Positions 61,399 through 64,000 of a stretch of DNA of 64,000 nucleotides are shown here, one piece after another (position 1 is the first letter of the stretch; each line of letters starts with the position of its first letter). Position numbers and translations under genes: made by a program. The stretch lies in assembly GCA_964554765.1 (NCBI GenBank), contig CAZKPS010000001.1, positions 110,277 to 174,276 on the forward strand, read 5' to 3'. The notes beneath the pieces are model-generated. The model was not told the DNA's origin. It worked only from the letters and a program-made list of their open reading frames with translations, and searched no databases. Source of the stretch: JAQBQZ01 sp964554765. Lineage in GTDB: Bacteria; Patescibacteriota; Minisyncoccia; Phycocordibacterales; CAIRYW01.

Positions 61399-61590
61399 CT
61401 ATTCTTCGTCTTCGTTATCCCAGAGCAAGTCATCTTCGTCATCTTCTTCACTATCTTCATCAATATCTATATCATCCTCATCAATATCATCAATGAGATC
61501 ATCATCCAGCTCGTCTTCATCGTCCTCATCTACTTTATCATCAGTAAAAGGATCTTTTAATTCATCTTCATCGTGCTCGTGGTCGCTCAT
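61399..61590 (-). CDS. Hyper-acidic small protein (63 aa)
   Basis: A 63-residue protein composed almost wholly of Asp and Glu with interspersed Leu/Ile (DEDELDDDLIDD, DIDEDDIDIDEDSEEDDE). I choose the ATG at 61590, with TATAAT about 20 bases upstream. It resembles the acidic tails of RNA polymerase delta or DNA mimics, but lacks any folded domain of those. It may act as a nucleic-acid mimic, chaperone-like polyanion or ion buffer; unknown. Confidence 0.6.
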   Translation of the reverse strand: MSDHEHDEDELKDPFTDDKVDEDDEDELDDDLIDDIDEDDIDIDEDSEEDDEDDLLWDNEDEE

Positions 61591-61688
61591 ATGTTTGAAT
61601 TTATTTTTAATTATATAGTCCAAAAATGGACTGCTATAGTTTTATCAAATATAAAAAAGTTTGCAAGTGTGGAAAAACAGTAGATTAA

Positions 61689-62168
61689 TTAGATAATTCT
61701 CTCGATTGCAAAAAAGGTGAGTCCAATCGCTATTGCATCGAATTCATCATCAATTTTTACTGTATTTGGAATCTTTATAAGGAGAGGAATCATTCTCATA
61801 ATTGATTTTTTATCAGCCCCGCCGTGCCCAGCGACTGCGAGCTTTATTTGGGGAGGGGAGTACTCAAAAACCTTAAGTCCATTCCGTGCACATTCTGACA
61901 GAACAACCCCTCGTGCTTCAGCTACATTCATTGCTGTTTTTTGGTTGCTGGCGAGAAAGAGTTTTTCTATAGCGAGACATTCTGGGCTCCAGGTGTCTAT
62001 TATTTTTTTTGTCTCTTCTACAAGTATTGTTAATCGCTCGCTATGCGAAAGTGTTTTGGAGGTTTTAATACAAGTTGAAAAGAGGTGTGTTTCTTTACTA
62101 CCTTTCTGTTTTTCTATAATGGCGACACCAAGTCGTTCGTATCCGGGATCAATGGAAATGATTCGCAT
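61689..62168 (-). CDS. ruvC: Crossover junction endodeoxyribonuclease RuvC
   Basis: A 159-residue Holliday-junction resolvase: catalytic acids in SIDPGYERLG (first Asp), AIEKLFLASN (Glu) and the C-terminal DDEFDAIAIGL pair. It cuts junctions after RuvAB branch migration. TATACT six bases before the ATG predicts a leaderless mRNA. ruvB lies 0.5 kb away in its own unit; ruvA is not in the window. Confidence 0.95.
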   Translation of the reverse strand: MRIISIDPGYERLGVAIIEKQKGSKETHLFSTCIKTSKTLSHSERLTILVEETKKIIDTWSPECLAIEKLFLASNQKTAMNVAEARGVVLSECARNGLKVFEYSPPQIKLAVAGHGGADKKSIMRMIPLLIKIPNTVKIDDEFDAIAIGLTFFAIERII

Positions 62169-62240
62169 AATGGTAGTATAAAGTGAAAAGTATAAAGTGA
62201 AAAGTAAATTATTGACATTTTATTGAGTTAAGGTAATTTT

Positions 62241-62594
62241 ATGGTTAGTATGACAACATCTGTTCCACCTAGCTCAACATATCAAGAAGCTTCTCTTGGT
62301 ATTTTCTTCGCTGATTTGAAACCCGTTTTTCCTCAGGGGTTAAAAAATCAACCAATTGAGGTAGTTCCTGAGTTATTCTGTACTATATGTCACGGTAGTC
62401 GCAAATGCCAAAATTGCGCCGGTAGTGCCACGACAACTTTCTTGGGTATTCCACCATCAACATTTGGTACCTGTAAAGATTGCAATGGAACCTGTGTTTG
62501 CCAACATTGCAAAAATAGTCCAGTATGTTCTGCTTGTGGCGGGACTATGCGGATTAATGGGTCTGCTTGTTGGAAATGTACCCCTCTTTTTTGA
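62241..62594 (+). CDS. Cys-rich DnaJ-type zinc-finger small protein
   Basis: A 117-residue protein. Residues ~45-115 contain five CxxC pairs (CTIC, CQNC, CKDC, CQHC, CSAC) plus CWKC, spaced like the CxxCxGxG repeats of the DnaJ zinc domain. No J domain is present. It probably binds two zinc ions and could act as a redox- or chaperone-like protein. TTGACA and TAATTT precede it, and it has its own terminator; it interrupts the ruvB-ruvC neighbourhood. Confidence 0.7.
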   Translation: MVSMTTSVPPSSTYQEASLGIFFADLKPVFPQGLKNQPIEVVPELFCTICHGSRKCQNCAGSATTTFLGIPPSTFGTCKDCNGTCVCQHCKNSPVCSACGGTMRINGSACWKCTPLF

Positions 62595-62616
62595 CTGTGA
62601 TTCCCAGCAATTTGAA

Positions 62617-62642
62617 TAGTCCACTTCGGTGGACATTTTTTA
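62617..62642. terminator. Terminator of the zinc-finger ORF
   Basis: AGTCCAC and GTGGACA around TTCG, followed by TTTTTT. Confidence 0.85.
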
Positions 62643-62653
62643 TACTCAATATC

Positions 62654-63652
62654 TTATACTTTCTCCGGGTAATCAATGTGAAGGTGTGCATAACCTTTTT
62701 CAGTAACCATTCTTCCTCGCGCTGTTCGTTCGATAAATCCGAGCTGGAGAAGATATGGCTCATTGAATTCTTCAATGGTTGCTTCTTCTTCTGAAAGTGA
62801 TGCTGCAATGGTATTGAGTCCTACTGGTCCACCCTTAAATTTTTCTATTATGGTATAAAGAATCTTTCGATCTTGCTCTGTTAGTCCCATATTATCGATA
62901 CCAAGTAGTTCAAGTGATTTATCTACCACTTCCTCTGTCACTTCTGTTTTGTGGACCTGGGCATAGTCACGACAACGTTTGAGGAGATAGTTGGCGGTTC
63001 GTGGTGTGTGTCGAGAACGTTTCGCAATCGCGTGCTTACCAGTGTCATCCATTGTGACATTTAGGATTTTTGCAGATCTATCTACGATTTTTGAAATCTC
63101 ATTTTCTGTATAAAACTCAAGTCTGAATACTCCTCCTGAGAATCTTGAACGAAGAGGGGATGAGATCATTGCGATACGAGTGGTTGCAGCGATTAGTGTA
63201 AATGGTGGAAGTTCGAGTTGGATTGTTCGCGCGCTTGGACCCTTGCCGATAATAATATCGAGAACTCCTGATTCCATTGCAGGGTAGAGGACTTCCTCGA
63301 TTGTTTTGTTGAGTCTATGTATCTCATCAATAAAAAGAATGTCTCCTGGCTGAAGATTGGTGAGGATTGATGCGAGATCTCCTACCTTTTCGATTGCTGG
63401 TCCTGATGTTGATTTCATCTGAGCACCTTGTTCTTTTGCGATGAGGTGGGCGAGTGTGGTCTTGCCAAGTCCTGGTGGACCGTAGAAGAGTATGTGTTCA
63501 GGGATATGATTTCGTTCTTTTGCAGCAGCGAGGAGAATATGGAGATTTTTTTTGATTGGTTCTTGACCAATATACTCATCCCACATCGAAGGACGAAGCG
63601 CTTGATCAAGCACTTTGTCTTCCGTGTTATGTTTTTTCTCTATATCTGACAT
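62654..63652 (-). CDS. ruvB: Holliday junction branch-migration helicase RuvB
   Basis: A 332-residue AAA+ motor: LRPSMWDEYIGQE at the N-terminus, Walker A GPPGLGKTTLAH, Walker B ILFIDEIHRLN, sensor 1 LIAATTR, sensor 2 and a C-terminal winged helix (KGGPVGLNTIAASLSEEEATIEE, GFIERTARGRMVTEKGYAHL). It drives branch migration with RuvA. TATACT six bases before the ATG predicts a leaderless mRNA. Confidence 0.97.
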   Translation of the reverse strand: MSDIEKKHNTEDKVLDQALRPSMWDEYIGQEPIKKNLHILLAAAKERNHIPEHILFYGPPGLGKTTLAHLIAKEQGAQMKSTSGPAIEKVGDLASILTNLQPGDILFIDEIHRLNKTIEEVLYPAMESGVLDIIIGKGPSARTIQLELPPFTLIAATTRIAMISSPLRSRFSGGVFRLEFYTENEISKIVDRSAKILNVTMDDTGKHAIAKRSRHTPRTANYLLKRCRDYAQVHKTEVTEEVVDKSLELLGIDNMGLTEQDRKILYTIIEKFKGGPVGLNTIAASLSEEEATIEEFNEPYLLQLGFIERTARGRMVTEKGYAHLHIDYPEKV

Positions 63653-63738
63653 GGTGTAAGTATAAAGGAGATGATAAAAACTTGAAAGTGAACTAAATTG
63701 GTGCTGTTACAGCTAAAATATTGTATTTAAAATAACGC

Positions 63739-63767
63739 TTGACAAGAAAACAGTAGTATGCTAATAT
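63739..63767 (+). promoter_or_regulatory. Consensus promoter at the right edge
   Basis: TTGACA, exactly 17 bp, TAATAT, preceded by an extended TGC. It faces right; transcription would start near 63774. Confidence 0.85.
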
Positions 63768-63773
63768 TATCTT

Positions 63774-64000
63774 ACTGTTCGTTAAAGACCCACAACCTCA
63801 ATATTTAGATTCTGCATCATCTATGTAGTTTCGACGCTATAAATCTCTAAGCAATGGGACAATTTATTGTCTTTTGATATTGTTCAAAGGACGCTTTGGT
63901 TTGCATAGTCTTCACTGAAGCTATCCTCAGAACACTATTTTACTTTTAATCTAGCATTAAAAGTATTGCTCAGAGATTTATATAGTCGAAATTTTCTACT
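63774..64000 (+). ncRNA. Structured RNA or long leader, truncated at the window end
   Basis: The predicted transcript has no ORF of note. Positions 63828-63855 pair with 63965-63992 at 24 of 28 columns, enclosing 109 nt that hold smaller hairpins (GACAAT/ATTGTC at 63858-63871; CTTTTAAT/ATTAAAAG at about 63943-63963). The layout (closing stem, internal loop, small hairpins) is 6S RNA-like in outline, but no diagnostic sequence is seen. It could equally be the leader of a gene beyond the window. Confidence 0.45.

Noticed and set aside
1..64000. Insertion sequences, prophage genes or rRNA genes
   Set aside because: No transposase, terminal inverted repeat pair with a transposase, phage structural gene or rRNA segment was recognised; the only recombinase looks like a Xer protein.

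Overview
The window is an AT-rich, densely coded bacterial chromosome segment. It most resembles the Candidate Phyla Radiation (Patescibacteria, Parcubacteria-like). This is inferred from the gene set: single-copy housekeeping genes (dnaA, dnaN, rpmH, rnpA, yidC, rpsO, pnp, tyrS, ruvB, ruvC, rsmA, cca) lie among four TrmB-type regulators, a stripped-down VirB4/VirB6/VirB2/PrgI secretion or pilus cluster, and many small lineage-specific membrane proteins. At least twelve genes carry a -10 hexamer exactly six bases before the ATG, the layout expected of leaderless mRNAs. The tRNA genes do not encode CCA, which fits the neighbouring cca gene.

Layout. 0-8.3 kb: a small acidic ORF, tRNA-Gly(TCC), a membrane-anchored trypsin-like protease, then a mostly minus-strand run (RNHCP protein, alpha/beta hydrolase, ATP-grasp protein, a cold-shock-domain protein, a MYG1-like protein, tRNA-Pro, a TrmB regulator). 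8.4-13.3 kb: yraN, a NUDIX gene, tRNA-Gly(GCC), tRNA-Arg(TCG) and cca, with a cluster of parS-like palindromes, a DnaA-box cluster at 9.98-10.02 kb and a 42-bp perfect palindrome carrying two DnaA boxes. Gene orientation switches here from minus to plus. 13.3-35.3 kb: xth, a Xer-type recombinase, a His-rich coiled-coil membrane protein, rpsO, a NYN protein, pnp, TrmB regulators, a small membrane-protein operon with a duplicated 75-bp element, a TraR/DksA-like protein, yifB/comM, an M23 peptidase, a UvrD helicase and rsmA. 35.3-51.2 kb: envelope and type IV secretion-like cluster, including two pilin-like genes sharing a 342-bp identical block and one gene broken by a 10-N assembly gap. 51.3-64 kb: jag-yidC-rnpA-rpmH (minus) divergent from a GNAT gene and dnaA-dnaN, then CYTH, a DciA-like ORF, a class A penicillin-binding protein, tyrS, a hyper-acidic ORF, ruvC, a zinc-knuckle ORF, ruvB and a promoter-driven structured RNA leader cut by the window edge.

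The most unusual structure is found at three tRNA loci (Gly-TCC, Gly-GCC, Arg-TCG). Each tRNA is followed downstream by an element bounded by copies of that tRNA's own T-arm, one direct and one inverted, enclosing hairpins. The two glycine elements share conserved internal blocks at identical offsets. The arginine tRNA has a tandem array of three such non-coding units plus a terminal hairpin unit. I know no named family with this architecture; the reading as tRNA-anchored non-coding cassettes is inference.
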